NCBI GenBank assembly: GCA_028753945.1
Contig: JAPNXP010000006.1
Location: 2,914,001-2,978,000 of the forward strand
Direction: 5' to 3'
DNA length: 64,000 bases
Source of the DNA: Hexactinellida sp. DTS-2022
Lineage: Eukaryota; Porifera; Hexactinellida
This document shows, in pieces, positions 23,000-35,084 of the stretch (positions are counted from its first letter, which is position 1; each line of letters starts with the position of its first letter). Below the pieces are notes generated by a model. The model did no database searches, was not told the origin of the DNA, and saw only the letters and a list, made by a program, of their open reading frames with translations. A program made the translations under genes and the position numbers.

Positions 23000-25600
23000 T
23001 TTCTACTATGTTTCTCGAATCGTATTATTTCATAAAAAAAGTTATATAAAATTATTAGTAGTTAATTTCATATTAGGTCTATACTATAATATTTTTAGAC
23101 AATATTTTTTAGACTAAATCATAATTATGTTTGTGACGTGATATATGATTGTATTAAAACAAAGTTAAGAATTGGAATTAATGGAGGCAAATGCTTCGGT
23201 ACTAGAAATCAGAGGAGTGCATATGTAAGATAATTTAATCGAACAATCTCAGTACAAAAATGAACTAATCAACTAACTATAGCATCATGTAATATATATT
23301 ATCTCAATACAGCTATTTTACATTTAACAAACCAACCTATTTATAATTTCCTGAATTTATAATTTTCTGAGAGTACATTTTGGTCCTGAATAATTTATTC
23401 AACGTCAACAAAATACATACAACGTGTACGACAGTGATCATATAGCGAGAATTCTCTATCAAACCTAAAGTAAGCTAAATCTACTATACGTATAAGCTAA
23501 TCTACATTATTAAAACTTGTTTGTTATGTGTTTGTGTGTTTGTGGGTTTGTTTGTCCTGATAGTATTAAAGTGATAGAGGAATAAAACCCGCATTGTATT
23601 GGATATACTAGAGACGGCTTCCAACGGCAATTATAGGTAAACAATCATACTGTTTTCAAATGAGGCATCTATATAATTTTAATATAAAAATTAGTTGTTG
23701 TCTACAAAAAACAGGTAAATAATATTTACAAATTTCATTGTAAACTAGCGCGCTTCGCGTGCTAGGTCGCTTCGCAGCAGAACACAACAATTTACCAACC
23801 GCAAAGCGGTTGGTGAATTGTTGTATTAAAATTTCTAATTTTTATTATAATATTCGATTGCTTCAACCGAATACGAATATTGATAATATTCTGTTACTTG
23901 AACCGAAAACGAATTCTGATAATATTCGTTCGGGAGGCCGAATACCGAATAGTGATATCCGGTTGGCAACCAAATATGAAATATCAACTATGTTTCGGCA
24001 AATAATATTCGGTTCAACCAAATATATCAATATTCGGTTTCAAACTTGGCTATATCTAATTCTATTGTTTCAACTTGCAATAATACTATTGATTGGAATC
24101 AAGGAATTATCCAGGAGCGAGAGACGCTCCTTTTGGAGCATGATTTTTGGTAAATTTGTATTTAGGAGCGTGAAAATTAGGAATCCTCTCCTATACCGTA
24201 ACATTAATTTGTGATTTAGACGTATGAAAAGTGGATCAGACCAAGCATTAGGAGCGCATTTACAAATGGCTGTATAATACACTGATTGGAATCAACGTGT
24301 GAGATCGAGTAGGCTCCTATCTACTAATTGAAAACTAAGATTATATATCCCATTTGAGTATATTTCCTTTTGCCAGAATACTTTTGCACTATAATTAAAC
24401 TGACGTAATTAATTATAATTAATTATGTCTGTATTTAACAATATAGAAATACTTCCAATTTGTTTATAGGGGTTATCGAGTGTGCGGAACTGATTTATGG
24501 TAGCCAAATTCATTTTAAATTACTTTATAACCATAGATGACTCAATATATGGATTAAACATTAAAAGACCATGGGTGAGAGCTAGGGGGCATTCAATCTG
24601 TTTCATCTATACCAGTGGTTCCCACACTTTTTTTTATCTAATTCCCCCTTTTTCAACACATTTTTTTGCATTCCCCCTTCCCAAGTTTGTACAAATAATT
24701 TTAAAGCTTGGATACTAAGGATACTATAATGTCAAGGATTAGAATAGTGTATAATGAACTAATACTCATAGCATTTCACTGTTCCAATACATATACTAAC
24801 AAAACCAAATTGAAGATAATCATCATGAAATTTTCTTTTTTTCGCAGCAATAACTTATCTAATTTCTGATTGGGTTTACAAACTTTTATATAAAGAAATG
24901 AATTGAGAAAAGTAGTGAATAGTTATTGGGAAACCAAATTTTGTTTTCCAAAAACATATATACTCAACTTAGCCAAAGAATAGCTAGTTAATATGAGAAG
25001 ACTCACTGATAGTAGTGTATTGTCAAAAACATAAAATCAAACAAAACTTTCAACAGCATTTACTTAATATAGTGCAGCGGCACAGCCATACAATTGTTCA
25101 TTTTTTTGATAAAAGCACCAAAATTTGTACACCTGTACTTTGATGTAGTTCGAACATTTTTGGATATTGAGGCAATTGAAAGAGTGTCTATATCGGCCAT
25201 GACAGCTCGTCAAAGTTAACACGTCCGATAGTGTTCGCCGGACTTGTTTCCCAAAAAAACTTGTTCAAATTAAGTTATATCGTCTTTTTATTGTTGAATT
25301 CGGTTTCCAAGTAAAATTTCCGATAATTTGATATATTATCACATGACCATATTTGGAAGAATTTTCCATAGCAACGCTGGAATGTACCAGGAATGTATGA
25401 AAAATTCCATTCTCCAATTGTGTCCTTACCCGATCAAGTGACCCCTATTTCGACTCCAATCAAATTCCTGAGTATAATTATACACATACCGACCCTGTAA
25501 AACGTGATTTGATAAAATTATTCGATATTTATGGTAAATCACGGTGAATCTTGAAAATTCACTTAATCGCACATAATTCGCGCCCTTTAAGAAAATAAAA
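23000..25600. other. Gene-free, repeat-derived region
   Basis: It contains a family A Helitron-like end at about 23505-23640, a Helitron family B end at 23745, a block at 24090-24290 that recurs in inverse orientation at 50700-50855, a one-ended hAT-like terminus near 24613 (CCAGTGGTTCCCACAC), and 25085-25260, whose inverse lies at 63520-63700. No credible gene was seen. Confidence 0.5.
23745..24300 (-). mobile_element. Helitron family B copy (3' end defined)
   Basis: Read on the minus strand it ends in a GC hairpin and CTAG followed by T (CACGCGAAGCGCGCTAG). It shares the GGTCGCTTCGC..AGAACACAAC block and the CCGCAAAGCGGTTGG hairpin with 29974-30472 and 25848. The 5' limit is not clear; the right coordinate is approximate. 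Confidence 0.5.
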
Positions 25601-25848
25601 TCTGAAAATTTAATAGAACATGGACATTAATGATACGGACACGTTGGTCACACCAGATCACCGATATGCTTACTCATTGTCGCATGATGACGTAATCACT
25701 AAATTTCACATTGTTGAATTATACTATTTTAGGCCTATTTAGACTTTACAATCAATATTAGGAATATATAAATCACGCACCAACCGCGAAGCGGTTGGTG
25801 TGTGGTTGTGTTCTGCTGCGAATCGACCTAGCAAGCGAAGCGCGCTAG
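25600..25848 (+). mobile_element. Helitron family B copy (3' end)
   Basis: It ends GCGAAGCGCGCTAG followed by T. The block AAATTTCACATTGTTGAATTATAC..AGGCCTA is shared in inverse orientation with 30085-30125. The start is uncertain, probably further left than given. Confidence 0.55.
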
Positions 25849-25922
25849 TAATATAATAAAGTAAAAGTAAATATAGATTGTTTTTGCTTCTCTAAATCAT
25901 TTCTAAGAGATGGTTACCAATA

Positions 25923-27676
25923 TAAGTGTATATATGATGTCGATTTTGTCAAATAGTCGATTTTACAAAATCAACATCCAAAATGTCGATTTTGTAAAAT
26001 CAACATACAAACTTAAGTTTAACGAGCCCTTCGGTCTCGGTCGCATTGCGACAGATCGGTGCTACGCACCTCAAGTTAACGGCCGCTGTGCGGCCTTACT
26101 CCTCACACTTTCTACCATGGGAAATGGTAGCAAGGGACGTTATGATTTTGAATTTTCATTAATGTGTTTACCTATTTGTGTAAACAACAACAACAACAAA
26201 TACTCATATTATAATTTTATAAATGCGAAATTCGTGTTCAGCATCCTTGTTTACCTATAATACCCGTTGAAAGCGAACTTCTGGTTTGATTTTGAATTTT
26301 CATTAATTTGTTTACCTTTTTGTGTAAACAACAACAACAAATATTCACATTATAAATTTATAAACGCGAAATTCGAAATCAGCATACTTGTTTACCAATA
26401 ATACCCGTTGAAAGCTAACTTTTGGTTTGATTAGAATTTCACTAATTTGTTTACCTTTTTGTGTAAATAACAACAACAAATATTCATATTAGAAATTTAT
26501 AAACGCGAAATTCGAAATCAGCATACTTGTTTACCTATTATACCCGTTGAAAGCAAACTTCTAGGTTGATTTTGAATTTTCATTAATTTGTTTACCTTTT
26601 TGTGTAAACAACAACAAATATTCATATTATAAATTTATAAACGCGAAATTCGAAATCAGCATACTTGTTTACCTATAATACCCGTTGAAAGCTAACTTCT
26701 GGTTTGATTTTGAATTTTCACTAATTTGTTTACCTTTTTGTGTAAACAACAACAAATATTCATATTATAAATTTATAAACGCGAAATTCGAAATCAGCAT
26801 ACTTGTTTACCTATAATACCCGTTGAAAGCTAACTTCTGGTTTGATTTTGAATTTTCACTAATTTGTTTACCTTTTTGTGTAAACAACAACAACAAATAT
26901 TCATATTATAAATTTATAAATGCGAAATTCGTTTTCAGCATACTTGTTTACCTATTATAGTATTTGTTACCAATTATAACATTTGAAAGTTAATTTATAT
27001 CTCATATATTAATGCGGTTTCTATCCCCCCGTCACTTTAATACAATCCGGACAAACAAACACACACACAACAATCGAGATTTAATAATATAGATTTGCAA
27101 AATAGTTGATTTTATAAAATCGACATTTTTAATTAGTTGATTTTACAAAATCTTCATTTTTTATTAGTTGATTTTGTAAAATCGACGTTCTGAAATGTTG
27201 ATCTTGTAAAATCGTCATTCTGAAATGTTGATTTTGTAAAATCGACATTTCAGAATGTCGATTTTACAAAATCAACTAATTAGAAATGTCGATTTAACAA
27301 TATCAACTAATAAAAAATGTTGATTTTATAAAATCAACTATTTTAATAATTAAACTTAAGTTTGTATGTTGATTTTACAAAATCGACATTTTGGATGTTG
27401 ATTTTGTAAAATCGACTATTTGACAAAATCGACATATTTTATTCGTTGATTTTGCAAAATCACCCTGGAATATTTTTCATTCTAGTAAAAGAAATTCATT
27501 TTGGTAAAAAAATATCTTCATACAAGTCAGTATATACTTGGATGAAGCGAATTCTGAACAAAATGCAATAAAACCTAGGCTTATCCGAGTAATATAGCCA
27601 AAGTCGAAAATTTGTTTTAGTTCCGTTGATTCATGTTGATTTTGTAAAATCAACATTTGACAAAATCGACATAACA
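25923..27676. repeat. Array of GATTTTGTAAAATC palindromes, copy 1
   Basis: Dozens of short words of the form GTCGATTTTGTAAAATCAAC alternate with their inverses. A unique core (27480-27640) includes TTCATACAAGTCAGTATATAC and GGATGAAGCGAATTCTGA. The same core and arms occur at 61300-61870. This copy was split by the Helitron-like element at 26022-27092. It looks like a foldback element built of short palindromes. Confidence 0.75.
26022..27092 (-). mobile_element. Helitron-like (HINE/DINE-type) element, family A, most complete copy
   Basis: On the minus strand it starts CTATATTATTAAATCTCGAT and ends GACCGAAGGGCTCGT. It contains about six tandem units of roughly 135-170 bp, each with TTTGTGTAAACAACAACAA, GCGAAATTCG..CAGCATACTTG and CCCGTTGAAAGC. 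The uninterrupted relative of its host repeat at 61383 shows the empty site. The element sits between two T's (minus strand) with no duplication, as reported for Helentron-mobilised elements. It is non-coding. Confidence 0.75.
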
Positions 27677-28080
27677 TACCGTATATATACCTGCGTAAAA
27701 CATAAATAGAATAACATATAACATTTTAATTGTGTGTAAATTTCTTTGCCTTTCGCGAATTATCTCCACGAGCAGCTATTGTTTGATTTCAAACAGTTCG
27801 CCATGACGGAATATAAGTGCTTCAGAATTCCCACTAAGGAGTGCTACAAGAACAACATGTATTTCCCCATGTTTCAAACGCCAAAATTATTTTCTATATA
27901 GGTAATACCTAGAGAATCCAAAATCTCTCGAGAAGCTCCTTAGACCAATACGGTAATTAGTGAGTTACTTCCATCATTAGTAACAAAAGTTATCCATAAA
28001 AACTATTGCATTACAATACTATCTGAAGGCCACATGAGTGATCCTCTGTCAACGATTTCCAGATACATATACTTTGAACA
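27677..28080. other. No recognised feature
   Basis: AT-rich unique-looking sequence. I saw no supported gene, hairpin or element end. Confidence 0.4.
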
Positions 28081-28286
28081 GGCGAGTACATAGGCTTCGT
28101 AAACCTCCCGGGCACCCGAAAATGTCCGGGCGGCCCAGAGGACTTACCCGGAGTCCGGGCGAACTCTGGGTAAAAGTCATACCTGCCAACCTATTTTAGT
28201 TGGCAAAATCTATGGGCAACCCAAAAGTTTTTCTCGCTCGCTACGCTCGCTCGCTGGGAAAACCCTATACGCTTATACTAAGAGCA

Positions 28287-28432
28287 CAGGCGTAGCACGC
28301 GGCCCGGCAGGTCCGGCTTTGGCCGGACCACTTTTCTTTTCTTGTACTATATTATATAGGAGGGATCCGGCTTTGGCCGGCCCACTTTAACTGTTGGGCC
28401 GGAGACTTTTCAGAGCCGTGCGACGCCCCTGA
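28287..28432. mobile_element. Small hAT-like MITE
   Basis: The ends CAGGCGTAGCACGCGGC and GAGCCGTGCGACGCCCCTG are inverted. Two CCGGCTTTGGCCGG palindromes lie inside. The flanks AAGAGCA and AAGAGGA resemble an eroded duplication. Confidence 0.6.
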
Positions 28433-29118
28433 AGAGGAATTACACTAAACATCGCATTCTTGTTGTCAATGCAGAAAGCATGGCAAAAAATACAATAATG
28501 TTATTTATAATTATTAACTTATATATTAAGGTCAACCCATAGCATTCTATACATAAGGCAATGTCACTCACTCAAATTTCTGGACCAGGGATTGGTTAGT
28601 ATAGTCAACTAAATATATGCAATGCAATTATTCTTCGAAATAAGTATTCCAGGAGGCTTCTACTTATGTAATTGTTTTTTATAAAGGTAGTCATGTACAA
28701 GACGCGTATTTTTGAGGTAGCACTGTTGCATGGGAAATGGACCCCCCTAATTAAGTGACCATGGATATGTTCAGGGGGTCCATTTCCCACGGGGGTCCAT
28801 TTCCCAAACGTATGCGTGGGATTGGACCCCCCTTGATATGAAAATACATTAGTCATATCCTGTTATGGATATGTATTACTAGTCATATCCTGTTATGAAA
28901 TACAATTATCACCTGTTATTTAAGAACGGAATTTGTTGAGTTTCAATAAATACGTTCTAATTGAGCACAAAATTTGGTGCGTCTTCCTTTAGTTGAGGTG
29001 GATTGTGAATTTTCTGCCTAATTGTTCCTGCATATTTACCAATTTGGATTGTCGTTTTTTGAGTATACTTATTAGCTCATTCACGGTTCCTGATTTGATG
29101 GAATCAACTTCATTCAAG

Positions 29119-29498
29119 AACTACCTTATTATAGGAAATTAACGCTCCATGAAATTAACGCGAATTGGAGCTGAAGATTTTCAAATACATGAAATTAACG
29201 CGAATATATTTTATAAAAAGATTTCATGATTATTAATCTCCTGATTGAATACTATTATTGTGCCCAAATAGGCTTCCAATCTACTTGATAGACATGGTAT
29301 ATCCTTTCAAACTAGTTGCACATCTGAAAATATGTAGCTCGGAAGTTTGTCATCCATTATACTTTTGCTAAATACGTAGCAGGAAATTAAGGTCATGGAA
29401 ATTAACGCTCCATGAAATTAACGCGAAGGAAATTCACGCAATTTGGAGAAATTCGCGTTAATTTCATGGCGCGTTAATTTCCTATAATAAGGTAGTTG
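29119..29498. mobile_element. MITE with AACTACCTTATTATAGG ends
   Basis: The left arm (ACTACCTTATTATAGGAAAT, then TAACGCTCCATGAAATTAAC) is the inverse of the right arm ending CCTATAATAAGGTAGT. The GAAATTAACGC word recurs many times inside. It lies inside the nested block of 28089-29899. Confidence 0.65.
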
Positions 29499-29586
29499 TT
29501 TGAGAACTAGTCTACATTAATATGTACAAAGTATTTCATAACAGGATGACTAGTAATACATTTTCATAACAGGATATGACTAATGT

Positions 29587-29688
29587 ATTTTCATATTAAG
29601 GGGGGTCTAATAGTGAAAATCCCAATAGTGAAAATCCCTTTTTTCACTATTGGGATTTTCACTATTAGACCCCCCTTAATATGAAAAT
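29587..29688. repeat. Long perfect palindrome
   Basis: Arms of about 45 bp (ATTTTCATATTAAGGGGGGT..CCAATAGTGAAAA) are separated by only a few bases. A looser inverse partner of the outer arm (GATATGAAAATACATTAGTC) lies at 28838-28860. Confidence 0.75.
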
Positions 29689-29973
29689 CAATAGTGAAAA
29701 TCCCAAAATAGTGAAAATCCCTGTACAGTCGGCAATTATTAATGATAATACACTTACATAGAAGTAGTTCGAACTACGGCCCTGGATTTCATTGACCGCA
29801 GACCCTAAGAGCCTTCTTTTATGTCGCCAATGGGGACGGTCCTATATTTCAAAGTCCGGGCGGGCCGAAGGTCCATCCCTCGCATTTACGACGCCTATGG
29901 GCGAGTAGGAATGATATTTTTACTGGTGGGGCTAACACGTTGACATATCAAACTAAACAGAATTTAATCAAAA

Positions 29974-30472
29974 CTAGCGGGCTTCGCTTGCTAGGTCGCT
30001 TCGCGGCAGAACACAACCACACACCAACCGCTTCGCGATTGGTGTGTGGTTTATATACTCTAATATTGATTATAAAGCATGAATAGGCCTAAATAGTCAA
30101 ATTTAACAATGTGAAATTTTAATGATTACGTCATCATGTGATAATAGTTAGCATAGTGGCAATCTAGTGTGACCACCATGTCTGCATCATTAATGTGCAG
30201 TTCTATTAAATTATCAGATTATTATCTCTTAGAAGGCGCGAATTATGTGCGATTAAGTGAATTTTCAGGGTTCTCAAAATGTGACAATGACGTCATAACT
30301 TGTCGAGGTGTGAGAAATTTTGAGTGGAAACCTCAACTTGTTGGCGAGTGCCAAAAGTTACCCCTATATGCCAAAAATCTCATTTGGAAACCGTCCACTT
30401 TCTTCAATCAACTCGTAACATTCAAACCAATATATACGCCCAAATTGGTTTGTGTTTTAATAGTATACTAGA
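29974..30472 (-). mobile_element. Non-autonomous Helitron, family B
   Basis: On the minus strand it begins TCTAGTATACTATTAAAACA and ends with a hairpin and CTAG (CAAGCGAAGCCCGCTAG). The host bases are A before and T after. The interior carries hairpin CCAACCGCTTCGCGATTGG. The 100-residue plus-strand ORF inside has no sign of being a gene. Confidence 0.75.
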
Positions 30473-31439
30473 TATACCCTTTTTACTGTGCCGACTATAC
30501 TATAGTATAGTGGCCCAGTTCTAATCTTACTGCTTTGGTATCTGTATATTAAAAGCGGAATTGTTGTGTGTGTGTGTGTTTGTCCAGAATTAATAGGAAA
30601 GACTACGAGTCCTAGAAAGCTGAAAATTAGCATGCAGGGGTAACTTTGTACTGCGACAACGATCTATTGGTTTTCTAAGCGAAATAACGGGACTATGACG
30701 TCATAATAGCACATATTTGGTAATAACTCTTTCAGTTTTTATCCGATTCGGCCACAATTTTAAATGATAACACAACATACAATGAGACACACGTGTTCCG
30801 ATTTATGGGAATGTGACGTCACGTGGGAACTAATTTGGATTCAGCTCTTACACTTTTGGTTCAATCGACAAATAATTTTGTCACATTATAAAACAGAATG
30901 TATTGCATGTCCCTAGAAATTTTTATAATTTTCGCATTTAATCTGAGCCAGGCAATAACAAAAATGTAACCTCCAATTGCTGCATCATTGCACATATTGA
31001 GGTTTGATGATTTAATCTTCACCTACAATATTTCCGAAATTGCATACTTGATTAATCCAGTTTGGCTTCCATCAGTTTATTCTATTCGTGATGTATTTAA
31101 GTCAATCACATAAGTTATATTTCTAGCAATCTGATTTGTTTGGTCAACAAGAATGCGCTTAGAGTCTAAAATGCATTGTTTATTTATTACACCTATATTG
31201 GCTTCTATAATAAGACTATCAATAGAACATAGGATTTCTACTAGAAATGAATTAAGTTAATTAAGTAATCTAAGATTTTGGTTCTGCTTAAGCTTAACGA
31301 TGAGATTTATTATGTTAATTATTCCTATCAATTAAATTAAATAATTTACTAACCCAGCTCCTGCAAAATAAATAGTTTATGGAGGGATGTATAAATCTTT
31401 ATTACTATTAAATCAAATATTTTGCAACCCTGAATGTAC

Positions 31440-31520
31440 CTCTGCATAATAATGGTTTAATGGTGAGAATAAGACCGCGTAGCGGTCTTATTCTCATCTT
31501 TAAACCATTATTATGCAGAG
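31440..31520. repeat. Near-perfect hairpin with 38-bp arms
   Basis: CTCTGCATAATAATGGTTTA..GAATAAGACCGC is followed by its inverse after a TAG-like centre. It is compact and uneroded. Confidence 0.75.
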
Positions 31521-31814
31521 ATTAAATCCAGAGTTGGTAAATTACTTTGCAATTTACTGAAATTAATTAATTGCGTATAATTTACCAACACAGGTCTCAA
31601 TTTATTTGAGCTAACAAGCTAACGTTTTAATATAGCTGAACGAGCTACCCTTAAGAATTATTGAGCTATTAGTTAACTAATAATTATTAACGAATGAGCA
31701 ATGAGAATAACTTACAAACATAATTTCCCAAAACAAATTACAGTAACTAATCAAAACCAAAAATGAATTTTAGGCACGGACACAGGTGAACTCATTATTA
31801 ATATTATTGCTTTT

Positions 31815-31945
31815 GGGGAGGGAAAGGCCGCGAAGCGGCCGTTAATTGCATTGCGTAGTGCCTAACACGAACGAACAAAAGTCGCGAAGCGACTTTTGTG
31901 AGAGAGTGATCCGTCGCGAAGCGACCGAGACCGAAGGGCTCGTAT
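31815..31945 (-). repeat. Helitron-like family A end fragment
   Basis: It contains AAGGCCGCGAAGCGGCCGTTA, CGCGAAGCGAC and CGAGACCGAAGGGCTCGTA, the 3'-terminal block of family A. A similar end fragment lies at 60800-60928. Confidence 0.65.
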
Positions 31946-33104
31946 TATTAGTCCGTAGATCCTCCACAGAACAGAGTTTTATTAACTAAGAACTGAAATT
32001 TCAGGATAGGTGTCTCATGGGTTACAGGTGTGCACCTGGGGTAAACGATTTATTAATTTCGACTTGGGAAAATTTTTAACGGGACTTTTAGCTTTTTTTG
32101 TCCCATAAGAAAATAAATGCAATAACAAGAATATTTTTAGAATCATTAGTATCAAAAAAGTATTTTGCAACTGAAAGCTCTTCACGATTTTTAAAAATCT
32201 GTCCTCATTTTCCTGATAATTAGGCTCAAAGTTCCCACAATTCACCCTTAACTTTCCAAAATCGTAAATTCATTAATTAATATTCAATTATTCAATTATT
32301 TCGTGGTTTCGATGAAAATCTACTATTTATGAATAATTCAATTGATTCAGTGTTATTTCGATTCAAGTTAATTGTTGATATTATAATCACAATAATGAAT
32401 TCTAGTATATATGAATTATAGTATATATGAATAATGAATTTACATTCAATAGCTATTACTATACAAATCAATTTCTGATATCATAGTTACAAGTAAAGTA
32501 TTCTATTTATATGAATAATTCAATTTGATTCAATAGCTGCTACTATATAAATCTATTTCTAATACATAGTGGTATTAAGTTATAACTGTGATGACACATA
32601 CTGTGTTCAGCGACATAAAATTTCCTAAAGTAATATTACTGAATTTGAAAGAATGTAGAAAAAGCCTAAATCTACAGTATAACCCAAAAAATTGATTATG
32701 GTATTGTCTCAATTTATGCTAATGTGCAGATATTAGCATTAGCATTTTAGATCAATAACAAAAATAATTATAATTAATTTAATTGCGGTATTCTTGTAAT
32801 CCGGCACAAATGCATTCAGAGGGGAAATAACTCATAAATCGTTGCTTTCAAATACAATTGCTAGAAGGTCAATAATTTGAAAGTTCAACTGTGTCATTTT
32901 ATGATAGTTCATATGTACTATTAAACAATAGCATTTGACAAATAGCGTTGTATTATATAAAATAATGTAATAACAAATGCAAATTTCTAGAATAATAGTG
33001 TTTGACAGAATATTAGAAAGAGCTTTTGAGAAATTTCATTCGAAAATCACTCACGAGACATAATGTGAAATTATGTGATATGAATAATTACAGCTAAAAG
33101 TACA

Positions 33105-33375
33105 TACCGTAGTTTATTCGAATAGTAGCCTAGGCGATTATTGTTTTTTAGGCCATTTTATGACCAATAATTTTTGTGACTTTTCGAGAATATCACATGT
33201 TGATAAAATTTATTTAGTAGAGTCGGTTGATACTCGTATTGCGACTAATATTAGATAAAGAAATTTACTCAGGCTACCGGTAGTAAATGTGTATTTGCTA
33301 ATTTGGGGGGGGCGATTATTGGACGTAGGCGATTATTCGAATAGGGGCTACTATTATATTAGAGTATTTACGGTA
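33105..33375. mobile_element. MITE with TACCGTA ends
   Basis: TACCGTAGTTTATTCGAATA and its partner ending TATTTACGGTA are inverted. Inner words GGCGATTATT and CGAATAG recur. The TTTACTCGAATAATCGCC wording links it to the outer ends of the 2.2-8.4 kb transposon. Confidence 0.6.
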
Positions 33376-33617
33376 GTCGGGTTTGATACAGAAAAAATAT
33401 AATAAATTAGTGAGTATATAGTGAAAAGTTTAAAAAAAAAAACTTTTAATCTGTAACATCGCCTATCCCTCCCGGGAGGATAGAAAATACAGCTTCGCCT
33501 TCGGGGAGACAAGGAGAAGCGTAAATTTTTCCGATTCTAGATTTGGCCCTGCCCTTTCTGAGGTACAGCCTTGTGTTTGTCGCGTGTGCGATTATATTCC
33601 CACCGATCGGAATATTC

Positions 33618-33905
33618 GGATGAGGCGAGTAAGCTAATCCCGATGGGTTTCACAACAGGAACTGAGCTTCACCTAAAGCGGGCTGACAATGTGCGGATCA
33701 CGACTGGCAGCTCGGAGCTTGACAAAATTCTGGGCGGCGGAATCGAGACCAGGTTCATTACGGAATTGGCTGGAGAATTCCGAACCGGCAAGACTCAGCT
33801 GTGCCACACGCTGGCTGTCAGCTCCCGATTCACATGGGCGGGGGCGATGGGAAGTGTCTGTACATCGACACAGAGGGCACCTTCATGCGCTTCCATACTT
33901 GCCAT
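33618..33905 (+). pseudogene. RAD51: RAD51 fragment (processed pseudogene)
   Basis: About 70 residues read like RAD51 from the PMGFTT motif through [18 protein letters not shown] and the Walker A region [17 protein letters not shown] frame change near 33822 then leads to YIDTEGTF in another frame. There is no intron and the segment is richer in GC than its surroundings. Both ends stop abruptly in unrelated AT-rich DNA. RAD51 is the eukaryotic recombinase that coats single-stranded DNA. This piece lacks the rest of the ATPase core and cannot act. A partial retrocopy is the simplest reading. Confidence 0.8.
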
Positions 33906-34540
33906 GGAATATTCCTATGAAGTGAAGGGGTGAAATAACTGAAAGATTCAATGCAATAATGATATTCGTGAAGCAGTTTGGTACATAATAATACATTTAA
34001 TTAAATTGAAAAAAATGACACTCAAGCGAAACAGTTCAAAACAGGAATATATAGAAAATATAGTAGGGACGCGTAATAGCAAATTGAATTTTGTACGAAA
34101 CTTGGTTGCAAATAGGAGAACTTACAACCAGAGGAACATACAAATAATCACAAATGAATACATGCTCGATTGGGATGAAAGTAGCTATATAATGGCAAAT
34201 TGATAATACGCAAACTCAACTATATGTGACTACATTAAGCTAGAATGTAAGAATATATATACCCCTATCAAATATTTTGATCATGGGTGGTCGAAGAGGA
34301 AGCTAGAATGTAAGAATAAATACCCATATAAAATATTTTGATCATGTGTGGTCGTAGAATGAAGAATGTTAAACATATATTTCTTGCATCAATGCAATAT
34401 TTCACATAGCGCGTAGTAATTGAGTTTTATAATACAAATATTTATTCTTGTTATTGTTCTTGTTGTTGTTATTGACAATATAGGTAACAAGTTTGTAGAA
34501 TATTATAATTAAACTAGAGACTAGCTTAAGTCCGTTATTT
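33906..34540. other. No gene; short tandem duplication inside
   Basis: At 34234-34345 an approximately 75-bp unit (AAGCTAGAATGTAAGAATA..TTTTGATCATG) occurs twice in tandem. Small ORFs here have no recognisable content. Confidence 0.5.
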
Positions 34541-34958
34541 TAAGTAATTGCATATGCTAAATACGAATTTAGAATTAACTACTTGCAAATAAGGGCTGTT
34601 TGTTGTTAAAGTTGGGGAATTAATTACTAAGAATAAGATTTTAGATTTTAAAATATAACTAAGTAAGCAAACTATATAGTTACGTATATAGATTAATATT
34701 GAAGACTTGACAAAATGAATACGAATCCTTTTGTAAGTTAATTATATTGCGTTGTAAAGTGTAAATTATACATGATAATGAATTAAGTGGAATAGTTAAG
34801 TATTCCCTAGCAAAATGCAAAAGCGAACGAGATTATAGGCTCGTAATAAATATTTTTCCTAATCTACTCGCGAATTCAAACAATTTGACTCAAGCCACCA
34901 GTTTAATCTTTAATACATATAATTTTCAATACATTCACCATAAACAGAACATAATTCA

Positions 34959-35084
34959 TCGCGACACATTCTCAAATTAATGTTGAGTTTATTGATAAGC
35001 TGGTTGTGTTGATAGTTGGTTTAATAGCTGGTTTTTGCCGTTAAATCAGTTTATCAATAGCACTAAGTTGAGAATGTGTAGCGA
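34959..35084. repeat. Palindromic MITE
   Basis: TCGCGACACATTCTCAA..GTTTATTGATAAGCTGG and its inverse ending TTGAGAATGTGTAGCGA form arms of about 50 bp. Confidence 0.65.

Larger units (their letters stand above)
28089..29899. mobile_element. hAT-type MITE (CATAGGC ends) split by later insertions
   Basis: The ends CATAGGCTTCGTAAAC and TTTACGACGCCTATG are flanked by exact 8-bp duplications GGCGAGTA (28081-28088 and 29900-29907). Both ends carry CCGGGCG-rich stretches. The intact 156-bp relative at 49314-49469 shows that about 1.6 kb in the middle here is inserted material. Confidence 0.8.
30473..33104. other. Gene-free repeat region
   Basis: It contains a Helitron-like end at about 30553-30600 (TTGTTGTGTGTG..TTTGTCC), a perfect palindrome at 31440-31520, and a family A fragment at 31815-31945. 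The rest is AT-rich with no supported gene. Confidence 0.5.

Noticed and set aside
30169-30471. 100-residue plus-strand ORF
   Set aside because: It lies wholly inside a non-autonomous Helitron whose relatives do not keep the frame.
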